Below, piece by piece: positions 21,880-31,949 of a stretch of 64,000 nt of DNA. Source of the stretch: Linnemannia schmuckeri. Lineage: Eukaryota > Mortierellomycota > Mortierellomycetes > Mortierellales > Mortierellaceae. The translations under genes and the position numbers were made by a program. Where the stretch lies: the NCBI GenBank assembly GCA_029449235.1, contig JANATG010000010.1, positions 1,240,001-1,304,000 of the forward strand. The letters run 5' to 3'. Position 1 is the first letter of the stretch. Each line of letters begins with the position of its first letter. The notes beneath the pieces are model-generated. The model ran no database searches. It was given only the letters and a program-made list of their open reading frames with translations, and was not told the DNA's origin.

Positions 21880-24126
21880 ATGACCCTCCCCGGCCAAGGT
21901 CATCCCCCCATCATCAGGACACGACTCTCGCCCCTGGAGCTGCCACACATCGTCGAGGCAATCTTCTCCTACCTCAGCCAGTTTACCCTCCGCCACTGTG
22001 TCCGCCTCGTCTGCAAGCAGTGGCGCGCCTTTGCCGCCCCCTTGATCGATCCCATCGACAACGGCGACGTCTGGTCCGATGATTTGAGCGAAAAGTCGCT
22101 CCAGGGCGTCATGGCCCGGTTAGAGCGCAAGACGATCCTTCGTGTACAGCTACGACTCGCCACCTCGGACGCGTGGGTCGCCTCCAATTGGGCTATTTTA
22201 CTCGACACCATCCAGACCTTGCGGACAAAATCCTTGATGCGGATCCAAACCCTTCATCTGGCGGGCTCACTCTTTCCAGAGTCTAGATTCTATCCATTGT
22301 TGCCTCTGCTCAGCGACACCCTGACCGAGATTCGAATGGAGCGCATCATTCATGTCGACACACATATCGGCACCATTCTGGCTCTCTGCCCGCGGTTACG
22401 GACCTTTCACATTAGTTGCAGCAACAGCACCTGCAAAATTGTTCACAACACCACCCCGCCATGGACAGGAACCCCTGAAAGCGTCACTGGATTGGGTCAG
22501 TTGCATCTGGAGGATCTCAAGATCAAGCATATGCACATCGAGCAAGTGGTCCTGGAGACCATTATCACCCGATCGCCTCACTTGCGGACCATTCGACTCA
22601 TCGAGCTAACCGGAGAGAATTTTCTCAGCGCGGACGGTCTGCCAGATCGCGAGAGTCTTATTCAATTAGTCGCGGATTCTTGTCCAAGGCTGGAGATTTT
22701 CCACTTTTCTGCTAACAAGGAATGTCTGACAGAGGACGCATGGATCGGAATGACCGTCAGAGGCATCAACACTGTCGTTACAAGCAGATCGTCAAGAAAT
22801 CATACAGTTCTTGTATCTGTCCAACTGCAGTACCAACCAACCGACGACCCTCACGGACTCTGGCAGGAGCCCAATAACAGTGACAACAACAATGACCGGC
22901 CACGGTACGCATTGAGCCTCTCTGCACAGGATATCCACCCAGGAACTAGTACTCTGCTACAACCAATTGTCAACAACCTGACCCGACTCGAGATCCTCTC
23001 TACAACCGAGCCACTGTATCAATCGCCAGTAACCGCACTCAGCCATGTCCTGCACGAATACCTATGCAACTCACCACTTCTTGTCCACCTTGTCGCCCCA
23101 GGAGTCTTTTACCGGTCAGAATACATGGAGTTGCGAGGAGAAGTCGGCTCAGACGGACTATATCAACCCAAGCACTGGGACTCGACCACTTCCCACCCGC
23201 CAACTGGAGTGCGGAGGACCGAGAAGCGAGTCTGGGCGTGCCGCCGACTTCAGACGTTACACATCTTTTTCGGATCGACCCCACAGGAAGAAGCGAGCGC
23301 GGCCAACTCGAGAACACTATTCGGGTACATCACCCGGGTGTGTCCTGACCTGCAGGAACTGGTCATCCGGAAGACGGCTCTGCATGTGGAACTCGAGGGA
23401 GGGATGTGTCTGCTGACGAGACTGCACAAGTTGCAGAGACTGACCGTGGCATCGTTGATGCATGCAACTCGGTTCGGGATCCAGGATATCGAATGGATGG
23501 CCAAGACTAATGCGGTCGAACTGGCACCCAAGGAATCGGCTCTGATGAGACGGAGCAAACGCCTCTCACACTTGTTGCGACAAATGATTCCGAAGCGGTT
23601 GGCATCCGGTCCTAAACTTGATGTCGTTGGCATGCAGCATATGCACCAGCTCTACCTCAAAAGCAAGGACGTGTCTCAGGCGCTCACGGTTGCAGACATG
23701 GAGGGGGTGGGCTCTGATGCAGATTTGGACGCCTGGCGCTGTTGTGGTCAGCGGTACACGAACCTTCCTTCTTCTTTTCCCTCTTCTTCTTCCTCGCTGG
23801 TTTCGAGTTTGGTAGTAAGGGGGGAAGGTTCGCCGGCGACTACAGCAGTGGAACCCGAAACAGAGGAGGATGAGGAGGAGCAAAGAGAAAAGCGTAAGGA
23901 GCATCAGGGTCGGCAACAGAAGCAGGAGGGAGAGATGATATGTTGGCCCAGTCTCGAGTTCTTTGGGCTGACGTTTTTGAAGCATCGGATCAAGAGTCCG
24001 ACGAGGTCGCGCCATTCGTTGCCTGCGACCGAGAAGGCGATCCTGACGATGATGGCGCGGATTCGACCCGAGGTAGAGATCAGGCTGGACCAAGGTCTCT
24101 TCAACGAACTCTTTTCCATGTCGTAG
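21880..24126 (+). CDS. F-box-like protein A' (paralogue of A)
   Basis: Single exon, 748 aa, start ATG 21880 (MTLPGQGHPPIIRTRLSPLE). The F-box-like region LSPLELPHIVEAIFSYLSQF ... LVCKQW is at residues 15-50. It aligns along its length with gene A, including LCPRLRTFHIS, QLTVEDMDGVG-type and IRPEVEIRLDQGLF segments (A has IRPGVEIKCNRSLYYN). A low-complexity insert of Ser followed by Glu/Arg/Gln (about residues 630-690) is absent from A. It lies on the opposite strand to A and directly ahead of B', so A/B and A'/B' form two related pairs. Confidence 0.85.
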   Translation: MTLPGQGHPPIIRTRLSPLELPHIVEAIFSYLSQFTLRHCVRLVCKQWRAFAAPLIDPIDNGDVWSDDLSEKSLQGVMARLERKTILRVQLRLATSDAWVASNWAILLDTIQTLRTKSLMRIQTLHLAGSLFPESRFYPLLPLLSDTLTEIRMERIIHVDTHIGTILALCPRLRTFHISCSNSTCKIVHNTTPPWTGTPESVTGLGQLHLEDLKIKHMHIEQVVLETIITRSPHLRTIRLIELTGENFLSADGLPDRESLIQLVADSCPRLEIFHFSANKECLTEDAWIGMTVRGINTVVTSRSSRNHTVLVSVQLQYQPTDDPHGLWQEPNNSDNNNDRPRYALSLSAQDIHPGTSTLLQPIVNNLTRLEILSTTEPLYQSPVTALSHVLHEYLCNSPLLVHLVAPGVFYRSEYMELRGEVGSDGLYQPKHWDSTTSHPPTGVRRTEKRVWACRRLQTLHIFFGSTPQEEASAANSRTLFGYITRVCPDLQELVIRKTALHVELEGGMCLLTRLHKLQRLTVASLMHATRFGIQDIEWMAKTNAVELAPKESALMRRSKRLSHLLRQMIPKRLASGPKLDVVGMQHMHQLYLKSKDVSQALTVADMEGVGSDADLDAWRCCGQRYTNLPSSFPSSSSSLVSSLVVRGEGSPATTAVEPETEEDEEEQREKRKEHQGRQQKQEGEMICWPSLEFFGLTFLKHRIKSPTRSRHSLPATEKAILTMMARIRPEVEIRLDQGLFNELFSMS

Positions 24127-24387
24127 CCTTCATTTATTTTGTTTTTCCTTTGTATAAAACGCTCGTTTTCTTTGGTTGATACCATATATGTATGTTGTGC
24201 ATATGGCCTTGTATTGGAGGCGTTTGCTGGCAAATTACTCATGCACTGGACTGATAGCGTCACATCTCGTCGAGAAATAAAAAGGCACCAAGCGGGATTA
24301 GGTTCTTTCCTCTTTCCTCCTTCTTCCTCCTTCTTTCTTTTCTTTGCCCCCATCCCCCATCTACAACAACCACAACAACTGGGAACA

Positions 24388-26589
24388 ATGCAGACACATG
24401 ATAACCGCATCTTTCAAATAGCCGCCATACTCACTCGAACAAGGCGCTACCTCACATCCCTCGACCTCACCAGATGCGTCCGCGCCTCACAAACATGGCA
24501 CCGCGCATTTATCCCACACCTCTGGCACACGTTTACGGACGGTGCCCGATCTCAGTGGACCTCTCGGGTCCAGCAAGCCGTCCGTAGAGCCGCATATGAT
24601 ACAGGCGACAACAATAACGATGATGTGAAGGATGTGGAGTGGTATTTAGATGTTTATCGGCGCCATGCGAAATATATTAGGAGGTTGACTATTAGTCATC
24701 CGTTGGTGTTAGAGGCTTTATTGGAGGGTGGGCTTCGGGTGCCCCCATCGTCGTTGTCGTCGAGTTCGCCTGTTGTGCCGGGGGCGAAGAGGAAGAAGGA
24801 GGAAGGAAGGGAGGAGGGGAGGGAGGTGTCGTTGGTGACGCGGTTGGAGCATGTGGAGATTTTCATCCTGTGGAATGTGATTCGAAGATATTTCCGGTAC
24901 CGCCCTATCCCTGGTGTGCGCGGGACACACTCGTTGGATGATCAGTCTGTGAGTGCCTTTTCTGACGCCGAGGATGACACTCCCGCGACTGATTCCAGTA
25001 ATAATAATACTGATAATGGCGACAACAGCAACGGGGACACGGACACGGACAAGGACAAGGGAACGACTGCGACAACGACGGCAACCATATGTACGACAGA
25101 CGACGTGATTGGAGAGGCCCTGTGGAGACTCCTCCTCGCCAATCCCGGGATAGAATTCCTCGAACTGCGTCAAGATTTCCCGCTCTTTCGACAACTCCTT
25201 CAACAAACCAATCCAACCCCGACGGCTCTGGAATCCATCCAATTCGTAACCACACAACTGGTTCGAGGTCGATTACCAGTTCTGCCACCGAAAACCTTCC
25301 AAGTCGAGGCGAATTATGCAAGGTTCAGTCGATATAATCGGGAGGATCCACCGGGACCTGTCAACCATGCTGTAGAGGAAGTGACGGTCAAGTATGTGGA
25401 ACATTTGGGGCAATTGAGGCAGATTTTGGTCCAGGCTCCCCGGCTCAAGGCTCTGTATATCAAGGAGTTGGCATTGGTGGATACAACCACTGTCCACGAG
25501 GAGGATTATGATGACGCGGAAGAAGTTGTCAAGAAGCTGAGGGAGGCAGAACTGGAGGCCGAGGAAGAAGCAAAGATGGCAGCGGCGGTTGCTTCGGGGG
25601 AATTTACTTCAGGAGTGCAAGTCGTGAGATGCGAGCATCTTCACAGGAGGAGCTCATCTGGGCTTGAACGACTCTTTCGTCTGACACCACACCTGGTGGA
25701 GTTCTACAACACCTGCTGGACGCCCGGATACGCTTCGATCCTTTCAGAAAATTGTCCTCTTCTTGAAATTGTCCGGATCGCGAGTCCTCGGCAACAGGCG
25801 TTTCTGGAACGCAACCCCAAGAATCCGATTGTCGACACTGTGTCACCGTTGTTGACGAAGTGTGCCAAGTTGAGGGTGGTGGATATCCGGTACGAGTTGG
25901 TAGATGCCAAGAAGGTGAAGGAGAAGAAATGGGTCTGTTTGGGGTTGGAGGAGCTTCGGTGTCAGTTTGTGGGAGTGCCGTATTTGAGCGAGAAGGAGCA
26001 AGTGGTCGTGGATCGGATGTTAACCCGTGAGCAGAAGGAGAACGAGAAGGAGAACGAGAGCAGCCGCCAGCTATCTTTGTCACAAGGTCCAGCCACCAGA
26101 TCCAAGGAGGAGGAGGAATTCTATGACCGAACGCGACAAGCAACAGAGATCCGTCGACAAGTCCTGTCCCAACTCTCAAAACTCACTCATCTCAAACACT
26201 TAACCCTCAGCCCGGACCTCAAAATCACCGACTTTTCCAACGCAGACATGTACTCTCTCATTTACCGCTCAAAAAAGGATTCCCAACACTATATCAACTA
26301 TGGGGACGTCCAACCCGATACGTTACACCTCCGACGGGATTGTGGATTGAACCAACTGGCGACATTGACGGAACTCGAGTATTTGGCGTTCGAGTCGATG
26401 GACCCGAGGATGCAGACCCAAGATGTAGAGTGGATTGCGAGACATTTTCGAAAGTTGAAGGAGATGAGAGGGTTGGCGGTGGATACGCATGTGGGGATGG
26501 AGGATGATCCGGAGAAAGGTGTTTTGAGAGAGTTGATGCAGAGACTGAGGCCTGATATCTTGCATACCGAAAGTCCGGGGTACCTTTGA
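24388..26589 (+). CDS. F-box-like protein B' (paralogue of B)
   Basis: Single exon, 733 aa, start ATG 24388 (MQTHDNRIFQIAAI); the open frame extends upstream but that part is intergenic-like. F-box-like N-terminus (YLTSLDLTRCVRASQTWHRAF). Shares with B the block EWYLDVYRRHAKYIRRLTIS, the DPPGPVNH motif (B: DPPGVVNH), the segment SKLTHLKHLTLSPDLKI, and the C-terminus. It is longer because of an Asn/Asp/Thr-rich insert at about residues 190-235 and acidic/coiled stretches (EAELEAEEEAKMAAAVA). Codon use before and after the insert appears to differ (G/T-rich third positions at 24640-24900). Function inferred only at family level. Confidence 0.85.
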   Translation: MQTHDNRIFQIAAILTRTRRYLTSLDLTRCVRASQTWHRAFIPHLWHTFTDGARSQWTSRVQQAVRRAAYDTGDNNNDDVKDVEWYLDVYRRHAKYIRRLTISHPLVLEALLEGGLRVPPSSLSSSSPVVPGAKRKKEEGREEGREVSLVTRLEHVEIFILWNVIRRYFRYRPIPGVRGTHSLDDQSVSAFSDAEDDTPATDSSNNNTDNGDNSNGDTDTDKDKGTTATTTATICTTDDVIGEALWRLLLANPGIEFLELRQDFPLFRQLLQQTNPTPTALESIQFVTTQLVRGRLPVLPPKTFQVEANYARFSRYNREDPPGPVNHAVEEVTVKYVEHLGQLRQILVQAPRLKALYIKELALVDTTTVHEEDYDDAEEVVKKLREAELEAEEEAKMAAAVASGEFTSGVQVVRCEHLHRRSSSGLERLFRLTPHLVEFYNTCWTPGYASILSENCPLLEIVRIASPRQQAFLERNPKNPIVDTVSPLLTKCAKLRVVDIRYELVDAKKVKEKKWVCLGLEELRCQFVGVPYLSEKEQVVVDRMLTREQKENEKENESSRQLSLSQGPATRSKEEEEFYDRTRQATEIRRQVLSQLSKLTHLKHLTLSPDLKITDFSNADMYSLIYRSKKDSQHYINYGDVQPDTLHLRRDCGLNQLATLTELEYLAFESMDPRMQTQDVEWIARHFRKLKEMRGLAVDTHVGMEDDPEKGVLRELMQRLRPDILHTESPGYL

Positions 26590-26740
26590 AGTCGAATAAC
26601 TTCTCCACCATGGCGCTGTTTGGGACATTCCTTTTTCAGAGAGCACATAGGCGTTTGAAATTAATTAGACTTCAAGATCCTCCATTATTTTCTATCTATG
26701 TGTAAAGGAGGCGGTTCAATGGGTATTTTACAGATGAGTG

Positions 26741-26773
<33 letters not shown>
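26741..26773. repeat. 33-nt poly-A tract between convergent genes
   Basis: Thirty-three A residues lie in the 244-bp gap between the stops of F-box gene B' and the amino-acid transporter. Confidence 0.85.
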
Positions 26774-26776
<3 letters not shown>

Positions 26777-26833
26777 AGGTGAGATTGTCTATCTAAAAAA
26801 GGGGGTAAAGGGGACATTTTACAAAGAAAATTC

Positions 26834-28437
26834 TTATTTACGACCCTGGGTAAAGTCTCGATGCAGGGCCTTAATGGCATCCATCGACCCAATCACACAA
26901 CCCAACAACCCAATCACAAGCACGATCCCGCACCATCCTAACTCGTACCACTTCATGGTCCTCCATCCAATCAGCTTCCAGTAGAACCCGATCGGCATCA
27001 CATAGATCAACATACAGTTTCCAAACGCGCCCAACAGCGATAGGAACGAGTCAAAGAAGGGAACCAGACAGGCAATTCCTCCAACGACTCCCATGATACC
27101 CAAGCGGATAAGTGTCCTCCAGATCCTTTCCCCGAACCGCCCACGGCGCTGCACGGTAACCTCCATGATACGCTCAATCTCAAGCGCAAAAGCAGTCATC
27201 AACACGGGCGCCGCCAGAAGCACATGGGCAATAATCATAATCGTCGCCACCTTTCTCGAAGCATTCTCTGGCAAACTCGACAAAATCGGCGACTTGGCAA
27301 AAGGACCATAAGTAATATAACCAGGGATAGCGACGACGGCATATATGACACAACAAAAGATCATTGACCAGGTGAGGACCTTGTTGAAGGATTTTGGATA
27401 TCGCATGGCTTCCTCGACGTGCATGTAGACCACGTTTCCTCCAAAGCAGACAGACATTGTTGCGACGACGGTGGGAAGGTTGCGGACGACGATGATGTCG
27501 TAGGAGAAGGGGATGCGATTAGGGAAGTCAATGATGGATTCTACGGTTGCTACGCCGACGAGTACTGCTGTTGCCAGCACACCAAATATACTGTTGGGCA
27601 ATAGGGGTGGAAAGTGAAAATAGATTGGCCAAGGTTAGTTTGCAGTTGTTTCTCAATACTGACACCAGTGTACAGTACAAAAAAACCCCAGGTAATACTC
27701 CATTTGCATGACGAGATAACAATTATTCACCTGAGGAGAGAAACTTCTTTAAGAGTCTTCATGAAGACAAAGGGAATCGAGACAAAACAACAGCAGATCC
27801 AGATCCAAGCCTCTTTACTAATCCCAGGCACCGATTCCTTGGTCAACGCACTGATCTCGGTACCCGAGAGGATAAAGAACATGACGGGGACACCGATAAT
27901 GACCGAGGTGTGGAAGAACCAGACGGCGCCCAGACCCCAACGCCCAAAAGCATGGGCTCCGACCTCTTGATAGGATGCCACACGGGTGTGGCCGTTGTAG
28001 TAGAGGCATTTGATGAGGAGGATGCCCGTGTAGATCGACATGGTCATGGAGAGGACCAGGATAGCGACACCGATCCACCCACCTATTTGGTTGTTTGTTG
28101 TTTTGTTTTGATGAATTTACGCACAGACAGACGAAAGTATCCCTTTGTTAGTACTGTACTCATGTAAACAAAAAACGTTCTTCGGATTTTTTTTCTTGCA
28201 GATCGGTGTATTAGAAGAGACAACAACGAACGCACCTTGGGCAAGGCTGTAAGGAAGTCCGAGGGTACCGGTTCCGGCGACGACACAGACAATATTGAAG
28301 AAGGCTTGGTAACTGCTGCCCTGAGAGGGTCTCTCGGCTCGGAGATCGCTATTGTGTTTTCCAGTCTCATGGTCGCTCGAGACGGATCGTGCCTCTTGTG
28401 ATGACCTGGTGATCTTTTTCTCAAGGTCGTAATCCAT
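26834..28437 (-). CDS. AAAP-family amino acid transporter (Aa_trans, AVT-like)
   Basis: Three exons: 28437-28236, 28082-27731 and 27590-26834 (436 aa), GT-AG introns. After a ~45-residue hydrophilic cytosolic N-terminus comes FNIVCVVAGTGTLGLPYSLA, the characteristic first helix of the amino acid/auxin permease family with its GTGxLGLP motif. About ten more hydrophobic helices follow (for example SVIIGVPVMFFILSG, WIWICCCFVSIPFVF, LVIGLLGCVIGSM). Homologues move neutral amino acids across vacuolar or plasma membranes with protons; substrate and location cannot be read here. The first intron interrupts helix 1 just after LAQ. The gene is convergent with F-box gene B'. Confidence 0.93.
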
Positions 28438-29739
28438 TATTATATATAGGAGTGAAGGTTGGGAGGATTAAGGAAGAGAAGGAAGGATCTGTTGGGGGAT
28501 GGAGGGTAGTTAATATAAGGGAAGGAGGAGGGAGGGTGGGTATTTGATCCGAGGCTGATCAGGGCGTGGAAGTGGAGAAGGGAGTTCGGAGAAAAGAAAA
28601 TAAGGATTTTAGGCGCACACAAGAATGACGGACCGTTTTTTTGTTGTGCAAAAAGTGTGGGAAAGTAAAGGGGGTGGGGTGGGAAGAAAAAAAAAAATAG
28701 GGCTCCTTTATATGCGGTATTTCAGCTTTTCAAAACGGCCATCTGGACGCACACAAAGTTCAAAGAGTCAGGGCAATTGTTCGGTCGACGAGACCAAAAA
28801 TCAGGGAGTCATTCATTTTTTGTAAAAAGTCATGAAAGCAGAGTCGGTGAGACTTGAGGTGGAGGCTGTGAAAGGGTGAGATGTTTCTCTTCAGGGGCAG
28901 AGAGCTGTGAGACTTTTTGGTTCTAAGGAATGAGAAGGCCGTCTGGTAACCGACAGAGGGCGAACCAGAGCAGATGGTGGTTTACTAGTTCTGTGTGTTG
29001 CCAAACTCTGGATCTATCTCTCTTCAGTTTTCTTCCCAAACAAGGCGCACAAGTCAGGGACTTAAAAATAATGGCACATAGAATAATAAAAGTCCGCTCA
29101 AGGAGAAAAGGAAAAAAAAAGTGAGTGACTCAAAAGCGAAGTCGGGCACACAGACAAACCCTGGAAAGGAGGGGAGAAGAGCAAACAACCCACGGTACGA
29201 TAGGAAACAGAGCGACCCACGGCGCACTCTCTCCTTGTCAGCTTACTAAAGTAAAAAGCATACATGCCAAATAAAGACATGATGAACATTCATCCCACAG
29301 CATGGTACGAATGAATAATGATATGAAGGGAAGAAACATGTGCCCGAGACATAGATCTGGTTTGCACCCTGTCTTCCCCACTTTCTTGTTATTTTTATTT
29401 TGAGCAAGGTTTGGATGCGCCTTTCTATCCCTTCTAGCTTTTCACTCACTGCAAGGAAAACTAGAATTGCATACTTTTTATGGAGTAGTTTTTATGCTTA
29501 ACAGCCTAAACTTGGTGTATTACCAGATGCGTCCATGACAACCCATCCACCTCTCCCTCCCCCTCCAATGTCCTCAAGTGCATGTCAAGTAAGCAGATCA
29601 GCCATGTTCAATCAACATTAACTTTTGTCTTGTTTTCCGCAATAAAAACAAAAAGCACAAACACGCTACTAGCCTCCGGGACCAACAAAAACTCAATCCA
29701 AGAAAAAAAAGAGATATCCCTTGTTTCTACTCCATCTCA
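28438..29739. other. Intergenic 5' flank of the amino-acid transporter
   Basis: GA/CT-asymmetric sequence (28440-28560) directly upstream of the transporter, then mixed A/T-rich DNA. No gene with a recognisable domain. Confidence 0.45.
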
Positions 29740-30031
29740 ATGGCTCCTCCAACCATGAATGCAGCCTTTTACTGTTTACTGCAACTTTTGCCATCGTCAT
29801 CAGCGCCCTTGCGATGACAGATCCTATGCTCAAGACCCCTCCGCGTGTGAACTAAAAGCCGTTTGCTGCTTCTTGTTTGTCAAGGAATACCCCAGCGACC
29901 AGATCACCGGTCTTAGTTGTGACTTATGGGGGCTTGACTGTGGGTTTAATCTGCAAAAATATGGCTGTTGTAAGGCTTTCAACTTACTCAATCGCGTTGT
30001 CTACAACTGCGAGGTTCCTTCTCTTCTTTGA
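29740..30031 (+). pseudogene. Broken gene for a small secreted cysteine-rich protein
   Basis: A signal-peptide-like hydrophobic stretch (FTATFAIVISALA, about 29777-29815) and a Cys-rich body with paired cysteines (AVCCFLF, LSCDLWGLDCGF, YGCCKAF; about 29845-30030) sit head to tail but in different reading frames. ATG codons at 29740, 29755 and 29759 precede them. The frame that is open through the body, starting at 29759, has no convincing secretion signal. Two small indels would explain this. The layout matches the intact small secreted Cys-rich gene at 37834 in plan but not in sequence. An unspliced intron is possible but no good GT-AG pair joins the frames. A decayed effector-like secreted protein is an inference. 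Confidence 0.45.
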
Positions 30032-30082
30032 ACAACTCTAGAGAATGGTAGAGCGTTGGTGTATTTTTTCTATCCTTTTTCA

Positions 30083-30197
30083 TGTACAGTTCTATTCCAA
30101 AAAGAATTTTACAAAAAAAAAATCTCTTCTTATTTTCACCGATTCCCCAACCTGTCAAAAAAAAGTTGTAAAATTCTTTTTGGAACGGAACTGTACA
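30083..30197. mobile_element. Compact inverted-repeat element (MITE-like), 115 bp
   Basis: The ends 30083-30114 and 30166-30197 are 32-nt inverted repeats differing at only two positions, beginning TGTACAGTTC and ending GAACTGTACA. The internal spacer is 51 nt with A-runs and no open frame. Direct TCA triplets flank both ends (30080-30082 and 30198-30200), consistent with a 3-bp target duplication. Terminal repeats plus a short direct repeat are hallmarks of non-autonomous DNA transposons; no other copy was noticed in the window. The transcript would also form a strong hairpin, so a structured RNA or terminator is the alternative. Confidence 0.6.
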
Positions 30198-31949
30198 TCA
30201 GCGGTTTCGTTTGATGTTTCTATTATTCCGTCTCATCGTCTTCTGTATATAAACGCTCCTGAGGATTTTTTTTTTTGCCTTGACTTTTTTCTTCTGTCAT
30301 CTGCACCTTTCGTCTTCATTACGCTCACACGCATCCCCTATTAGTCTACTGGCATACATGACCTCGAGACGAAGACAATGTAGGAGCTTTTTTGTGTTCT
30401 TGGTGTCTTACCAATCAATATGAACCTACACCCTTATCCGCGCTATTTTTTTGCTCATTTATTTACCAGTTCCCTAGGCACTTTCCCATGCCTCCCACCT
30501 CGTATCCAACTACCCCGCATTGACGTGTCCCACCTGGAGCAGAGTTAGTTGCGCCGTTCACTACACCGTTCAATCGCAAAGCTGTCTTCTTTTTCTCTGT
30601 TTTTCTCTTCCCGTACCCTTATGCCCCTCCTTCTTTCTCGCTCAATGTTACCCCCGTCCTATTCTGTCAAAAGATCCCTTCTTTTTTCATCACGTCTCCC
30701 ATGTTATTCTTTCCCATCTCCATCTCTATCTCCATCTCTCTCTCCCACTACACGATCTTTAGCCCCTCTGACTTTGATGCGATACTATTTCTATCCCTTC
30801 AGGTCCCATTGCACGAGCTCTTTAAAGAACGGTTTTTACCTGTTTACTTGAAGGGGTCCTGAAATACGCCCAGCTCAAGACCTGGGAGGCTTAGAAAGGG
30901 CGATATGGTGTCAATGGTTTAGGAGGAAAAGACTATCCTTCCTTTGCAACACTTCTCTCACCCGCTACACACTTTGTAAGTAATCCAGAGACGGCAACCA
31001 TACTATATCCTCTCTCTCTCTCACACACACACTGTCGTTGTCTACTTGTGAAAATAAGGACTTTTTCGCCTCTTCATGCTTTTCTTAATCTGCACCCCTC
31101 TCGGATTTTCCAAGCACACCCTAAAGGGTGTCAGCCTCTTTGGTTTCGCGAATCCAAAAAAAAAAAAGAAAAATGGACAACAACGTTCCCGGTTATGAGA
31201 AACTGGCAGTCATACATGGTACTAGTTTTTAACATTAGCTCTCCCCCTTCATCTCCATTATCACTCGCTAGCTTTTGTACGTGTCAGCGACATCGTTAAT
31301 TGAAAGTCTACTACCGTCGCCACTGCTTCATTCTCCTCTTCCAACGTCTTGAAGCTGCGATGAGATACTCACATCAAGCTCCGTTTATTTGATCTTTTAG
31401 CCTTTTATTTTTTATTTATATATATATATATTCGTTGGAAGTAGCAGAGTCGTCCATCAGCTTCTCTTCTTTCCTTTCTGTTCCCATGTTATGCCTCGTT
31501 TTTTTCTGTCCCACAATACACATTATTTTTTTTCAGGTTTTTGTGACTGTATCAGAAACGCGTCAGATCGATCGACGAATAGAACTGAAATGAGGACAAC
31601 TAGCTGACTTGAACTACCGCTGCGCGTCGGGGGGTGATATGATGTGATGGAGGGCGATGGCAACATCCGATCAGCAACTGTCGCGAGAAACAACCGATTA
31701 AATAATAAACACGCGTGTTTTGTCAATAGCGCGTCTCCTTTGTCTATGCGCAGCCCAGTAATTGCTTGATTGAAGGAAACAAAAGAACACCAAGCACTTC
31801 CCTTCTTTTTCTGTCCACCTGCTTCTCCACCCCTTTTTGTTCTCTCGCTTTGCTTTTCTTTCTGTTCCTTTTTTTCTTCAAGACAACATTGCCTCTCATT
31901 CCTCCTTTCCCGTTCAATTCTTTCTTCTTTCTAGTTCCACTCACCCAAC
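30198..31949. other. Long intergenic stretch upstream of an F-box gene
   Basis: CT-rich sequence at 30580-30760, a (TA)n run at about 31417-31431, and CA/CT microsatellite near 31011-31032. No supported gene. The last 150 bp are CT-rich, as before other genes here. Confidence 0.45.
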
